From positions 3,782,001 through 3,846,000 of the forward strand of contig NC_079244.1 of the NCBI RefSeq assembly GCF_028009165.1: a stretch of DNA of 64,000 bases. Reading direction: 5' to 3'. The first letter of the stretch is position 1; each line of letters opens with the position of its first letter. The position numbers were made by a program, and so were the translations under genes. The notes beneath the pieces are model-generated. The model saw only the letters and a program-made list of their open reading frames with translations. It was not told where the DNA came from and made no database searches. The stretch comes from Akanthomyces muscarius. Lineage: Eukaryota; Ascomycota; Sordariomycetes; Hypocreales; Cordycipitaceae. This document shows, piece by piece, positions 34,179 to 46,428 of the stretch.

Positions 34179-35456
34179 TCATGCATGAGGATCCGGGAGC
34201 CAAAATAGCAGATCCGTGTCTGCTGTGGCAAAGAAGTTGAATCGTGGATTAAATCCAACCACGGCTGCCTCACGCTTTTCCGGGAGCGTCCAGGTCGGCT
34301 CCAGTGTCTTTTCGGAGGACGGCGTCTTGAGCGTGTCCCAAGCCACGACATCTTGCCGCGAGCCGCTGATCACGAAGCGGCCGTCGGGTGCGAAGCAGCA
34401 GTCACCGCTGCTCTCGTACTCGCCGCTACCATTGGTGCCGCTCATGCCGCCCTCGCCTACGGCCAGCCTTCGCGTTGCGCCGCCCAGGCGGCGCAGGTAC
34501 GCCTTGAGTGTACCTTCAAAGGCGTCGAATAAGAAATGACCCATACCGCGCGTGCCCAGCAGGAGTGACTTGCCGTCGTTGGAGAACTCGAGCTTAGTCC
34601 AACCGCGGACGACGTGATTGGGATCGATGGCGCGACCCTGGTCGACCACGTCAACCGTCGCAAACGGTGCCTTGTCGTAGTGGCGCACGTCGTAGAGCAG
34701 GATTGAGCCAGAGCTTGGGCAGCCGACAGCGAAGACGGTGCCCGAGGGATCGTATGCGGCTAGATAGGGTGAGCGTAGGAGAAGCTGGCCCTGCCAGTTT
34801 TTAGTTTGCGTGTCCCAGAGGCGCACCGTGTTGTCCTGCGAGCAGGATATGAAGTTATCGCTGCCGGGGTGCACGGCGAGGGACGTTATGGCGCCTTCGT
34901 GGCCCTCGAAGTAGCGTATAAAGGAATTATCGTGCGTGGCGAGATATCGGATGGCGTCTAGGTTCAGCAGTTAGCACGGGTTGACGTAGTCAGTCGGCAA
35001 CGACGACATCGTACTATTTTGCTTGGTACTGGCGTATATGATGCTGGAGCTTGTGTGTGTGAATCTGGCGAGTTTGACGCCATACTTTTTGCTGACTAGG
35101 CTCTTTTCATGTTTACCTTCCCTGACGTTGTATATTTGTATCGTCTCGTCGCTCGCCGACGTCATGAGCAGCTCGCCGTCGTCGTTGTAGTCTATCGAAA
35201 GCACGTGTGGTGGTTGGCGGTGATCTTTGATGTCTTCACGCCGGAGAAGCTACAGGAGCGCATAGATGGTCAGCCATCTAGGTAATGAAGGTACGAAGTC
35301 TGCCAGTGGTGTATACTCCAGCCGCGGACTAACCTTGGTAGGGCGAAACGACGACATGACGTCGCTCAGGTTGGATACTGGTGCTGTCGACCTCGAAATA
35401 TTGAGCGGCGTGCCATTCCGCTCAGGGCGATCGAGGTCCATTGGCGTGGACGACAT
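34179..35456 (-). CDS. swd2: WD40 protein Swd2 (COMPASS / cleavage-polyadenylation factor)
   Basis: Predicted 378 residues from three exons (35334-35456, 35015-35249, 34179-34957). Introns are 84 nt (35250-35333) and 57 nt (34958-35014), both GT-AG. Splicing gives the conserved series MSSFRPTK, LSIDYNDDGELLMTSASDETIQIYN, IRYLATHDNSFIRYFEGHEG and NFISCSQDNTVRLWD. The WD40 repeats fill most of the chain. In yeast Swd2 serves both the Set1/COMPASS H3K4 methyltransferase and the pre-mRNA 3'-end processing factor, in the nucleus. The length fits the family. The three pieces lie in different frames, which supports the predicted splice sites. Confidence 0.9.
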
Positions 35457-36886
35457 AGCGGACGCAGAGAAGTACAATATTTACGACAAGGGACTAGTTA
35501 CCAATGCCTCGCCGGTTCGAACTACAATAAGAGGTCGGGATTTTTGGCGGTAGACCACTACTACAGGTGGCATGCGATGCGGTGCGACGAGGTGGAGCAA
35601 CGCGTCGGCGCTCCTCTCAAGTTGGCTACCCTATAGTAAAACTGCATGTTTGTGATCGTCATAGCGTTAGGGTCCTCGGTTGGTATTTGTTCCGTGACAG
35701 GCGTTTAAATACTGGCAGCTGTTTCTTTGCCTTGTATCGGTACTGGAGTGGACGGTTCGTGTAAAGCAATATAGTTGTGGTTGCTATTCAGCCTGAACGA
35801 TAACTTGATATGGCTGTACAGTCCAACTTTTCCGTATCACCATCGACTGTCTCGGCTACTTGATTGCACACTTCCCGGGCGTACCCATTGATAGGGTTGG
35901 AGATTAAACACAATACCCATGTAATAAGCATCACATACAGTCATGACCGAGACATTACAGGACACAGCTGAAGTTTGTATTGCCAGAGCCTGGAGATGAC
36001 AGCGGGGAGGACTTGTAAAACTATAATTGACTTGGCGAGTAAAGACTAAGACCTGCAGATGCCAGCACGTTGCCAGTTCTACCAGTATAGGCCACCAAAA
36101 TCTTAAGTCATACTGTCCGACACACCCAACTGCCTGTCAATACCCATGTCGTAATTAGAGGGGCGACGCGGTGCGGCGCGCCGGCTCCTACTACCTCTAG
36201 GTAGGTAATTTCACCTCTAAATAGCCTCGTCTACCCGACCAGTCTTTGGTGTGCCTTGTGGGGTGTTGGGGCTGTATTTTTTTTTTACAGCGCAACCGGA
36301 CGCACCTGGTTGCAGCGGTTGCATCGCGCAGGTGCCAATGGGACCAGCGCCGAAAGCCTGCAACCCACCAAGCCCACCTGCGCGGCCGACGTCGGCACAT
36401 GCTGCCAGGCTACGACTGAGCCCGGATCGCCCTCGACAGCTTGAGCCCGACAGCTGCAAAAGCTGCTTGCAACATCTCATGTGTTTCAGAGAGACGACGA
36501 CAGAGCGCTGCAAGTTGAAAGTCCCTACATTGTACGTGACCGGCCCATGTTCACATTGATGCACAAAACAAGACGCGACGACTGTCCCGGTCCCATGTGC
36601 CTAATGCTGCCCGGAACGGACAGCGTAGCCGCTGGAAGCCGACCGTGTGTCTCAACCAAAATCACAGGCTAACGAAACAGCGCAAGCTTGAACAACTCAG
36701 CTGCCAACTCGCAGTTTCCACCACCGTCCTCCATTCTCGATAAATCACGAACCAAAATTCTTGCTCGCTATCCCATACTTCTCGAGGTTCCGTGGCCATG
36801 TCCACTACAGCCGGGTAGGTCTGCCGATTGCGCGCCGAGTCAAGCAGCACTGTCTCTTCAATTGCGCCACAAGACAGCTGCGAAGC
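35457..36886. other. Divergent intergenic region between swd2 and the mitochondrial carrier gene
   Basis: About 1.4 kb without a supported gene. It contains a TAGGTAGGTA motif near 36195 of the type repeated at 48.4 kb, and a T9 run near 36278. Both promoters must lie here. Confidence 0.5.
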
Positions 36887-37922
36887 ATGAACGAGGAAAC
36901 GACAGAGAAAGATACAAAACTGACTAGACCATCGCACAGCGCCTTCATCGCCGGCGGCATAGCAGCCTGCGGCGCCGTGACCGCAACGCATCCATTCGAG
37001 ACGGTCAAGATTCGGATGCAGCTGCAGGGCGAGCTACAGACCAAGGGCCATCAGCCGCATCACTACCGCGGACCGCTCCACGGAGTGGGTGTCATTGTCA
37101 GAAACGAGGGCGTCCGTGGTATCTACCGGGGTATCGGATGCGCGTACATCTACCAGATTCTGCTCAACGGCTGTCGCCTGGGCTTCTACGATCCGATGCG
37201 CCAAGGACTGGCCTCGCTATTCTTGCGCGACGGCACCGCCCAGAACCTCGGCATCAACATGTTTTGCGGTGCCGCCTCTGGTGTCATTGGCGCCGCGGCC
37301 GGCTCGCCTTTCTTTCTCGTCAAGACTCGACTCCAGAGCTTCTCGCCGTTTCTTCCCGTCGGTACCCAGCATACCTACAAGAACGCGCTCGACGGAATGT
37401 CACAAATCTACCGCGGTGAGGGCATTCGCGGTCTGTACAGAGGTGTCGGCGCGGCCATGATTCGCACGGGCTTCGGTAGCTCTGTACAGCTGCCCACATA
37501 CTTTTTCGCCAAGAGACGGTTGATGCGCCATGCCGGTATGGAGGAGGGTCCTGCGCTGCATCTGGCGAGCAGCGCCGTCAGCGGCTTCGTCGTGTGCTGC
37601 TTCATGCACCCCCCCGGTATGTTGGCGGAAGGATGCTGGATTGTTATTGCGACCGAAAACTAACTTGGTATGAATAGACACCATTATGTCGCGCTTGTAC
37701 AACCAAAACGGGAACCTCTACAAGGGTGTCCTTGACTGTCTGGGCAAGACGATTCGCACCGAGGGTGTGTTTGCTATATACAAGGGCTTCCTGCCACACC
37801 TGGCCCGTATCCTGCCGCACACGATCCTGACGCTGTCGCTGGCCGAGCAGACCAACAAGCTGATGCGCAAGGTTGAGGCCCGCATCTTGCCCGTGCTGGA
37901 AAAGGACACGAACCGCCTATAA
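36887..37922 (+). CDS. oac1: Mitochondrial carrier, oxaloacetate carrier Oac1-like (SLC25)
   Basis: Predicted 324 residues from two exons (36887-37616, 37678-37922) with a 61-nt GT-AG intron containing CTAAC. Three mitochondrial-carrier repeats are visible, each opened by the PX[DE]XX[KR]-type signature: HPFETVKIRMQ, SPFFLVKTRLQ and HPPDTIMSRLY (the Asp of the third is made by splicing). The segments YRGPLHGVGVIVRNEGVRGIYRGIG and ILLNGCRLGFYDPMR match the Oac1/SLC25A34-35 branch, which carries oxaloacetate, sulfate and related anions across the inner mitochondrial membrane. The second signature is degenerate (F in place of the acidic residue), as in other members of this branch. Start chosen at 36887 because the carrier fold begins soon after it. 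Confidence 0.88.
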
Positions 37923-38285
37923 TCTTGTTGAGCGTTTTTAACACATTACATTTAGCTGCGGATGCAATCTTTATACATCTGTTCACTTAGATACACATAC
38001 TGCTTTTTCCTTCAGACGGAAGGCTCTTTTTTTCGGCTTGCAGATAGATTATGGGAAATCCTGGTAAGGATGAAGAATTTAGACGAGAATGCATGCGTGG
38101 GCATCTCCAGACAACGTTGGGCATTCCCGGAGTTTAAAAAGAACGCATTTGACTTATCAATACCAGATGCCAATACAGCCACCTTGTTAATCCTTGATCA
38201 ACCGGAAATCAAACTGTCCATTTTAGCCCACTCGCTGTGGTTTCATGAAAATATTTGTTTCGAGAGTATACGTCATATCGAGTGC
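37923..38285. other. Spacer between convergent carrier and ncs2 genes
   Basis: AT-rich, holds both 3' UTRs. No gene is seen. Confidence 0.55.
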
Positions 38286-39552
38286 TCAACCATTGACGGA
38301 CCGTCTACAGCCATAACAAAGCTTGGCCTTGTGGTTTCCGGCCGCCGAGTCGCCAGAATCTTGGCCCAGGTCGCCCGCCCAGCGATCGTCGCCGGACTCG
38401 TCGAGCGTCATGCCACAGAGCCGGCAAAAGGCACTGCCTGCCACGCGATCTAGCTTGCCCGTGGTGCGGACCACGTTGGCCACGATGCCCGAGTAAGGGC
38501 CTTCGACACCTTCAAAGTAACGCTGCATCACCTCCTCGATGCTCACATCCCTGTGTGAGACAACTGAACTGCTGCTCCGCGCTGCGCGGTCCACCTCGCC
38601 AAGTTGCTTCATCTCTGCCAACACCGGGATCAGATCCATGTACCCGACGAGTTCGTTCTTGAGGACCTCGCGTAGCGGATAGTATACCGGAAAGCTAACG
38701 CGTGCAGTCTCATTCCCGGTGTTGTCATATTCGCATATAGTCTGCAGACCGTCGCCGACCTGCCCCGGGACAGAGAAGCCGCGCCCGTTGGCTACCTCGG
38801 CGAGAGTCAGCGCCGCGAGGGCCGATGTGCTGTGTCCCAGGAGCACCGCCGAGTAGTCCCGCGTGCGAGCCGTGTCTATCAGGACGTGGCGGACAAGCTG
38901 CCGCAAAATATCTGCACGGGATGTGACCGAGGGTAGGGCGTCAAAGAGGCGGCGCAGCTTCTCCATATCACACTTGCCGTCTTCGCTGCTTTCGGGCGCC
39001 TGGCCAGGCAGCAGCGTTGCCCAGTCTACCGTCCTGAGCGCCATGGCCTTGCTCAGATGCACGCAGTCAAACGAGATATGGGGGTACTTTTGCCGGTACT
39101 TCGCCAGCAAGCGCTGCGCTGCCGTGTCGTGATCCTCGGGCGCGACGACCAGGTCCGTGTCAATGTGGACGATGAGAGGCTCAAAAGCGCTCGACGACTG
39201 CTTGGTGGCGTGGTGGCGGGCGCTGTCGTCAAGCATCTGCGTTAGGCAGGTTGAGGAGACGCCAAACGAGAGGCCGGCGAGGTACCGCCGGGGCGCAAGT
39301 TCGGCGGATATGCGAATTTCCTTGTGCATGGTGCCTATATTCTTGCGGAACTTGCCAACGACATGCTCTACGTAGCAATCGCTATATACATTTAATTAGC
39401 TTCCTTAATCGGGCATTGCGTCGATGCAGCCGTGATATGGGTGCCTCGGGTCATGGAGGAGCATACCGGCAGGTGGCGAGATTTCGCAGCTTGTACGGCG
39501 CATTTTCAACCTTGCACCGCTTGCAGGGCTGACTCGTCTGAGCATGAGCCAT
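38286..39552 (-). CDS. ncs2: Cytoplasmic tRNA 2-thiolation protein 2 (Ncs2/Ctu2)
   Basis: Predicted 393 residues from two exons (39467-39552, 38286-39381) with an 85-nt GT-AG intron. Exon 1 supplies the zinc-binding start CKRCKVENAPYK and LATC; splicing completes LATCRDCY, giving the expected CxxC pairs (Cys10/13, Cys28/31). The degenerate PP-loop LSFGVSSTCL follows at about residue 60. The C-terminus has the second pair of zinc motifs, CRLCGMTLDE and LCYGCRR. Ncs2 forms a complex with Ncs6/Ctu1 in the cytosol that thiolates wobble U34 of tRNA-Lys, -Glu and -Gln, using sulfur from Urm1. The length is typical for filamentous fungi, slightly shorter than yeast. Confidence 0.9.
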
Positions 39553-41844
39553 GCTCAAATTCAGTCTTGTGTATTCTAGTTGCTAATGAACTGCGTTTCT
39601 TTTTCAACGAGGTCCGGCTGCATCGCATTGATGAAGGAGTTTTCAACTGGCATCAGAGTGTTGGTGAAAAAATCCAGCCCACTTTGCCCCTCTATGCGGG
39701 CTGTCCAGATCGGGCAATCCTGGATTGCGTGTAAACTGCTGTTATTATAATCTTGCGGCATTTCGCAAGTATCAGCTGATGAGGCACGAGTCTACAAAAA
39801 TCCTTCTCATGATTTGAAGCGTATTTCGACCATTTCTGAGATTTCTAACCCCTCTGGCACTCCCTCCACCGCATCGTACCCAGTAGATCTGGCCTGTTGG
39901 CCAGTTTGTCAGCCAACTACGGCCGAGGCAGATGACCGCCTCGACGCCACACTGTGCTTGCGCGTCAGGAGCCGAAGGTACAGTAGCTGAGGTCTCCTGG
40001 GATTGTGCAAATTTCCATCTGTCTTTATTGTTGCATCGTATTCTTTGATAGGTATTTGCCCATAGCCTTTTTACACAGCCGTGCTCACAGCCGTGTTGGG
40101 CTGGTTTCATAGCCGCGCTCTGACACTGGTCAGACTAATACAGCGAGGTACCTTACTCTTAAGCTACTGCAGGCTACACCTACAGGCGAGACAAGGCAGC
40201 TGGGCCGCCGACCTGGCAACCTAAAACACGGGACGGCGCAGGGAGAGACGAGGACAGAGGGACGCAGGCCCAGATGACAGTAGGTCAGGTGGATGGTGAC
40301 AGGTCTACCGGGATGCACGGAGGGGTGCAAATGGAACTGGGGACAGAAAAAAATAGAGGTGCTACGCTGGGGCTACCAGTAGTGTTGGATACATCATCTA
40401 CTGGTACATTACTTGTGGCGTGATGGTAATAGAAACGACCTACCTAACTAGATCGTACTCGTATTGGGAGGCTGTCAGCATGACGTCAAACGCTGGCAGT
40501 GATGCTGGTCAGCAGCGCTGAATTTGAGGCGAGGCAGAGCGCTCCAGGACCAGGCTTCCCAGGCGTCATAGGAAAGAATCCAGCGCAGCACTACAGGGCA
40601 TGTGGCTGGACCTTGGGGGCACACTTAGTGGCCCTCCAAGCCCCTCCTTTGGCGCCAACCCAACTGTTCTAAAAAGGACCGGAAGCCCACCAACCGCTAC
40701 CAACCACTCAAGGCAACCCCTGGCAGCCATTCCTCAACAGCACAGCACGATACCCTTATTACTGAAACACAGCATCGCGAGTCCACCAGGCCATCCGTCC
40801 CGGCCTTGCAATGGATTGAGAACTTGCGCGTCCAGACTATTTTTGGCCAGTAATTCCCTCACTTTGCGACCATACTTCAGACCCTTGCCTGGCTATCGCG
40901 CGTCATACCGGACGCAAACGCATCGTGCATGACCAGACCCGTCGCACAGAGTCCAAGCCAGGAACTGGCCAGGATTTATTATTAGTACTGGTACAATGTA
41001 CGATGCTTTGATCGTACCCAACACGCAATCTTGCATCAAATATACCCCACGCAATTTCTCTTTAGTCTGGTGTTCGGCTGCCACCCTGTAATGTCCGTTC
41101 TCCTGAGCTAGGCTTGATTAACCAAACCACGATTTTAGCAAACTGACTGAACTGACAGCCTTTCAGCCTTCCAAAGAACAAGACACCGGTCGATTCCCCC
41201 AGAGAGGAAAGAAAATTGTGCTCAGCCTGTTTTCTTCTGCACCGAACAAGGGCGCGATCCCTTGAGTTGCTTGCCTTGGCCGAGCCATCTTTTTGTCTGC
41301 ACGCACATCCATCTTACTCACCTTTATTCTCCCTGCTTTGTCGCAACCGCCAGTTGTCCTGTGTTTTGTTTCATTCCTACCTACCTAGGTACCCTTGGAA
41401 CAGATACTTGAGCCGCGCCGTTACACCGAATCTTAGGCACTGGACAGCAATTACTTACCTGCCTTTGCTGCCCCGAGAGTTCGCAGCACCAGTCGCCAAC
41501 GCCGCCACCTAGGTACATGGCGCTCGCAGATCCTGTCGATATACGTCGACGATCCTGCCCCTGACACTCTCTTTCCTCTTTTCGAAAAAAGACTAAATTG
41601 TCCGTCAACAATCCGACTTTGCGACTTTTTTTTGCGCCTTTTCAATTCCCCCCCCCCGATTCTTTGTGCAATACCAACCCACTCCCATCCTTTGTACGAC
41701 TAAACTACAAAAGTGAGGCAACCGAGCTGCCGTCTTGCGCGAAACCCGATTATTCGACATTGTATCTAAGCCGACTTGCAACGCCAGCTGTTAGCCACCA
41801 AACCAGACTATTCCCACCATCTTATCATCTCTTTTGAAGCCCCA
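39553..41844. other. Divergent intergenic region of 2.3 kb
   Basis: No gene is supported. The region has TACCTACC-type motifs at about 40439 and 41375-41394, and a C-rich run at 41649-41659 just before the PH-protein gene. Pyrimidine-rich sequence from about 41200 onward suggests a long 5' leader for that gene. Confidence 0.5.
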
Positions 41845-43101
41845 ATGACAGAGGTTGCGGCTTTGGCTGTGCCGCAGCAGCTCTCGACAGCTTCGGACGC
41901 GACGACCCCCCGACCGCGACAACATAGCCGCCCAAGTTTCGACATCTCGCTCGTCTGCAGCAACGGTTGTTATGAGTTCGACCGGATCATCAAATGCGGC
42001 TACGTGGAAAAGCGAACCAAGACGAAGGTATGCAAGCTGTCCATCTTTCCCTGCGCTGATGATTTCCCCCCAAGTCGCATGTTGACCCTTGAGCAGCAAT
42101 GGAAGCCAGTATATCTAGTTCTGCGGCCCGGCTACCTGTCCATATATAAGAACGAAAAGGAAACGAAGCTGCGCTATCAAATAGACCTCGCCGATCTCAA
42201 TGCCGTAACGTTTCTGAAGGATCCCAAGCAGAAACGCCAAAACGTCTTTGGGCTCTTTTCGCCTTCCAAGAACTTTCACCTGCAGGCGCGCTCCCTGCAA
42301 GATGCGCGCGAGTGGGTAGAGCTGATACGGAAGGACGCCCGCCTCGAGGAGGAGGAAGGGGTCATGTTTCTCGCCAGCCCACTCGCCCAAAGTCTTCCAC
42401 CGACCGCGCCGTGCGCCATACCGCCTAACGGCCTCACCAACATTGACGAGCAAATAAACAGCATGCCTGAACGATTTCTCTCCAGCTCCCCTGAGACGTT
42501 TGACCCGCCGGCGCCGGGGTTCTTGGGCCACCGCGACAACTCCATCATCGACTCCTCCGGCGGGGAGATTGCCTCCCACTCTGACATGTCCGACACCGAC
42601 TTTCAGCGCATCCGCGACGGCTCTATGGAGAGCCAGCTGCCTCCTGGCCAGATCGAGGTCGGCTCGATACCGCCCGGCTCCGGCCTACCCTACCGCCCGA
42701 CCGCCCAGCGCTCCGCCAGCCAGGTCAGCGTCGCCAATCAGGAGCAGGAACTCGACCGGGTCGTCTGGCAGGGCTGGCTATGGCAGCTCAAGAGCAAAGG
42801 CGGCGTCAAGCAGTGGAAGGACATGTGGGGGGTGCTGCGCCGGCGCAACCTCATACTGTACAAAGACGAGTCCGAATATCTTGCGCAGTGGATCGTGCAG
42901 CTGTCTGTCGTCGTCGACGTTGTCGACATTGACCCCGTCAACAAGAGCAAGGAGAACTGCCTGCAAATCATCACGGAGGAGAAGGGCTTCAAGTTTTGCG
43001 CCCACGATGAAGAGTCCCTTGTGCAATTTATCGGCGCCTTCAAGAGCCTAATTGCGAAGCGCAAGGCGCTCGAGTCGAGACTTGCGGCGTCGTATTCATA
43101 A
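41845..43101 (+). CDS. Tandem PH-domain protein (Opy1-like layout)
   Basis: The best model is 395 residues from two exons (41845-42027, 42097-43101). The 69-nt intron (GTATGC...GAGCAG) is a multiple of three and has no stop, so an unspliced reading also stays open (418 residues). Splicing joins GYVEKRTKTK to QWKPVYLVLRPGYLSIYK, as expected across strands 1 and 2 of a PH domain. PH1 spans about residues 50-150. A Pro/Ser-rich linker follows. PH2 spans about 285-390 (WQGWLWQLKSKGGVKQWKDMWGVLRRRNLILYKD ... SLVQFIGAFKSLI). Two PH domains with little else resemble yeast Opy1, which binds PI(4,5)P2 and the kinase Mss4 at the plasma membrane. That comparison is by layout only. Confidence 0.82.
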   Translation: MTEVAALAVPQQLSTASDATTPRPRQHSRPSFDISLVCSNGCYEFDRIIKCGYVEKRTKTKVCKLSIFPCADDFPPSRMLTLEQQWKPVYLVLRPGYLSIYKNEKETKLRYQIDLADLNAVTFLKDPKQKRQNVFGLFSPSKNFHLQARSLQDAREWVELIRKDARLEEEEGVMFLASPLAQSLPPTAPCAIPPNGLTNIDEQINSMPERFLSSSPETFDPPAPGFLGHRDNSIIDSSGGEIASHSDMSDTDFQRIRDGSMESQLPPGQIEVGSIPPGSGLPYRPTAQRSASQVSVANQEQELDRVVWQGWLWQLKSKGGVKQWKDMWGVLRRRNLILYKDESEYLAQWIVQLSVVVDVVDIDPVNKSKENCLQIITEEKGFKFCAHDEESLVQFIGAFKSLIAKRKALESRLAASYS

Positions 43102-45183
43102 TCATGTCCTCTGACAAATCACATGCTCAGTCACCTTCCCAAGCTATTCTTCCTCCCAGCCTCCTCGACGGTATGGCACTCCTTTCAGAACACATCCGTT
43201 CTGTTTTTCTCAACGATTTTACGACTACAAGCGGGCAGCGACGGTTCTATTCTTCTGATTCTTTTCGCGGTCCTTGATCTTTTGATTCGTTTGACCGTCA
43301 GTTTGACGGCGTATCATTGATGTTTTGAGCAACTCCTTACTTTTCATAATTGTCCTCATCCTGTTCTCTCAGTTGGCGAATGGCGACGAGATATCCAGAG
43401 ACAGATGGAGTTTCTTTCTTCTTAGTTCTGTTGGGCACTCGCTCTCTTGTTTTCATTTTACCCTTTGACGACTAATGTCTAGGGAATGTTGTCTCCTTTT
43501 TAGCTCCTAGTGTAGATTTTTTATGTACAACTATGAGCTAATTAACGACCGTGTAATGTTGATACTGACGCGTTGGCATTCACACGAAGTAGTTGCATCC
43601 TGGCAATCACAAACCAAAAACGAGGGCCGTTGTTGCAGAGGCCATGTTGCCTGGCGTGGCTAGTGCGTGGTCGTTGCGGGAGACCGGCCATGCTGTTGCT
43701 AGAGGTTTACACCTGCATAGCCTTGTAGAGATTATCAAGGGTGGAAATGGCGAATATATCAAGGCAGAGAGGATGCTTGCAATGTCGTCTTTCATGCGCC
43801 GCTGAGTGCAGAACGATCTGATGGAGCTAGTTACTCTGTGCGCCTGATCGGCCAAAATTGATTTAGTATACGGATAAGCAGCAACTAAGTGACGGCATAA
43901 CCTTTCTTGTCACCAAGTGGGAGTATATACGCTTTTTCACAGTCTGTTTTCCTTTAGAGTGAGTTTCGAAAAGCCGTAAATATCATTTTTGGATGCGAGG
44001 CTTGGTGAATCGTGGCTGATTGGTGCGAGGCTGGCTGCAGCTGACCAGGACGCCGCTATCCCGTGGGCAAATCTGCGACAGAACATGTCCGTTCTTGAGA
44101 GGCCTAAGACGAGTGAGATTTGTAGGACTACACATGTGCAGAGAAATTACATAATTGAGTGAGTGTGGCTTCTATGTTCAACTTTGCAGCAGGTTTCTCC
44201 TCCTGCATTAATCACCAGTTCACACCATCATACTGCATACTCATCTGGAAATCTCGTCATGTAGTTCCTGTAGAGAATCCCCGTCAACGCAACCGGGATC
44301 CAAAAAAGGTGCAAAGAAAGCTACTGCGGAGGCACTGATGCGTTGCGGGCAGGGATACCCTAGATCAGCAACCACTCTTCTTGTCGGCCCTTTTCTTACT
44401 ATTCAGGCACCAGGCTCGCCCCAGTTAGGAACGCTGTGTTTCCCCTCACCGAGTGAGCCTGATGGTGCCGGAAGTTGGGGTTTAAACGACGCCAAGTCAA
44501 GAAGTGCCGAGCTCCTCCGCCACTTCTCTCCACCGATAGACCATTCGCTCATCGGCTCAGAAACCGCAATAGGTAACGGGCTCTGTAGAAGCTCGGCTCT
44601 CTCTCCACAGCACCGAAATCTATAATTTCTGGGGTTTCTTTAATGCATCTCCGCCATCGCGTCAATGATCTGACAAACCGCAGCTCTACGGGCATAGCAA
44701 TTTAGAAAGGTCTCTATGCAGACTAATTGGCGATGTATTGAAAGTCAATAAATTGGACTGCCTGCGCTGCTAAGCCTAGTCACTTCCAAATCGACACAGC
44801 ACCACTCCGCAGGGCTTTTGGTGCCATGTGTACTGTGTGCTGATCCCGCGACGCACCTTGCTCACCTGGCTGCAACCTCACTAGCATAGACGGCCCCAGC
44901 CAAGACCTAACAGGCGGCCACAACTTGCTGTGCCTATGGTACTGTTGCATCTGCAGCTAGACATTTGGGCTGCGGCTGAGCGTGACTCGAACAGGGATTA
45001 GGTGGTTGAACTTTCGCAAGCAGGCGCTCGCACTTATAAGAGGCAGGCCCTGATCGCTAGCGACGGATGTAAGAGAACAGCGCAATAGAAGACGGCGCAA
45101 CTGTATTCTGCCAGCCAAACCAAATACGTTGCTTGCTTCCCTTCTCTTCCGTCTTTAATCCAGAATAGGCGCCGCTTCTCAGC
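43102..45183. other. Intergenic region of 2.1 kb upstream of the GH5 gene
   Basis: No supported gene. The left part is T-rich 3' UTR of the PH-protein gene. A minus-strand GTTCGAGTC near 44990 looks like a tRNA box B but no cloverleaf can be built around it. The right end has a TATA box for the GH5 gene. Confidence 0.5.
45036..45040 (+). promoter_or_regulatory. TATA box of the GH5 gene
   Basis: CTTATAAGAGG lies about 145 nt upstream of the ATG at 45184, a normal core-promoter position for secreted hydrolase genes. Confidence 0.45.
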
Positions 45184-46428
45184 ATGAAGCTGTTTACCGC
45201 GCTGGCTATTGCTGGCCTCGTGGCGCCCTCACTCGCCGCCGACAAGCCCAATGTGCCTCTTCACTCGTCGAGTCGCTGGATCGTGGGCAGCGACAACCAG
45301 CGCGTCAAGCTCCGGTGCATCAACTGGGCGGGCCATCTCGAAGTTAACGTACCCGAAGGTCTGCACAAGCAACGCGTCGACTACATTGCCAACTGGATCG
45401 CCTCCAACGGCTTCAATTGCGTGCGCCTGACCTACTCCATCGATATGGCGCTTAACCCGAGCCTCCAGGTCGAGCAGTCCTTTCACAACGCCGCTAAGGC
45501 CACCAACACGGACGAGACTGGCATGATGAACCTGTACCACACCGCCGTTGAGAAGAATTCGTTCCTCGCCAACGCCACCGTCATCGAGGCGTTTGATGCC
45601 GTACAGTCGGCGCTCTGGGACCACGGTGTCATGACCATTCTCGATAACCATGTCTCCAAGGCATCGTGGTGCTGCAACCTCGACGACGGCAACGGTTGGT
45701 GGTCCGATGGCCCCGGTTATCTCGATGCCAACTCGCGCTTCTTCGACCACCAGAAGTGGCTCGATGGCCTCACGGCTATGGCTACCTGGGCCCGTGGCAA
45801 GCCCGGCATTGTCGGCATGTCGCTGCGCAACGAGCTCCGTGCCCACATCACCCAGATTCCCTCAGCCGCAAGCGTCTGGATGGAAAATATGCCGGTGGCT
45901 GCCAAGAAGGTGCACGGCGCCAACCCGGACGTGCTGGTCATCATTGGCGGCCTCAACGGGGGCACCGACCTGACGCCTCTCCGCGACCACAAGCTGGACA
46001 CATCGGCCTGGGCCGGCAAGAGCGTCTGGGAGGCGCACGCATACAGCTTTACCATCACGACACCCGACTTTGGCTCCTGCAGCGTCCGCAAGGTCAACTA
46101 TGGTTTACTCTTCGGCTTCGTCCTCGAGCAGAACAAGGACAACACGGGGCCCTTTTTTCTGTCCGAGTTTGGCGTCGGCATGACGGGCGGTGACAAGGAC
46201 GGTCTGAATGACAAGGATAGCAGCTATCTGTCGTGCTTACGCGAGTACATGGAGAACAATGACGCCGACTGGTCCCTCTGGGCCATCCAGGGCACGTACT
46301 ACGTCCGCGACGGCAAGGTCGACGCCGAGGAGACGTGGGGCGCCATCGACCATGACTGGAAGGATTGGAGAAACCCTAAATTCAAGAACATGCTCGGGAA
46401 GATGCCTGAGGTGACTCAGTTTCCCTGA
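45184..46428 (+). CDS. Secreted GH5 glycoside hydrolase (cellulase-like)
   Basis: Single exon, 414 residues. A signal peptide (MKLFTALAIAGLVAPSLAA) leads into a GH5 barrel. Motifs in order: RCINWAGHLEVNVPEGL, NGFNCVRLTYS, MTILDNHVSKASWCC, MSLRNELR with the acid/base Glu217, VWEAHAYSF, and FLSEFGVG with the nucleophile Glu328. No carbohydrate-binding module is present. GH5 enzymes of this layout cut beta-1,4- or other beta-glucans outside the cell; the subfamily and substrate cannot be fixed from sequence reading. The pair of active-site Glu residues and the signal peptide are clear. Together with the intracellular GH3 enzyme at 4.6 kb it could feed on beta-glucans, though the genes are 38 kb apart. 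Confidence 0.9.
   Translation: MKLFTALAIAGLVAPSLAADKPNVPLHSSSRWIVGSDNQRVKLRCINWAGHLEVNVPEGLHKQRVDYIANWIASNGFNCVRLTYSIDMALNPSLQVEQSFHNAAKATNTDETGMMNLYHTAVEKNSFLANATVIEAFDAVQSALWDHGVMTILDNHVSKASWCCNLDDGNGWWSDGPGYLDANSRFFDHQKWLDGLTAMATWARGKPGIVGMSLRNELRAHITQIPSAASVWMENMPVAAKKVHGANPDVLVIIGGLNGGTDLTPLRDHKLDTSAWAGKSVWEAHAYSFTITTPDFGSCSVRKVNYGLLFGFVLEQNKDNTGPFFLSEFGVGMTGGDKDGLNDKDSSYLSCLREYMENNDADWSLWAIQGTYYVRDGKVDAEETWGAIDHDWKDWRNPKFKNMLGKMPEVTQFP

Noticed and set aside
44960..45010. tRNA-like box B (GTTCGAGTC, minus strand)
   Set aside because: No matching acceptor, D or anticodon stems could be found around it.
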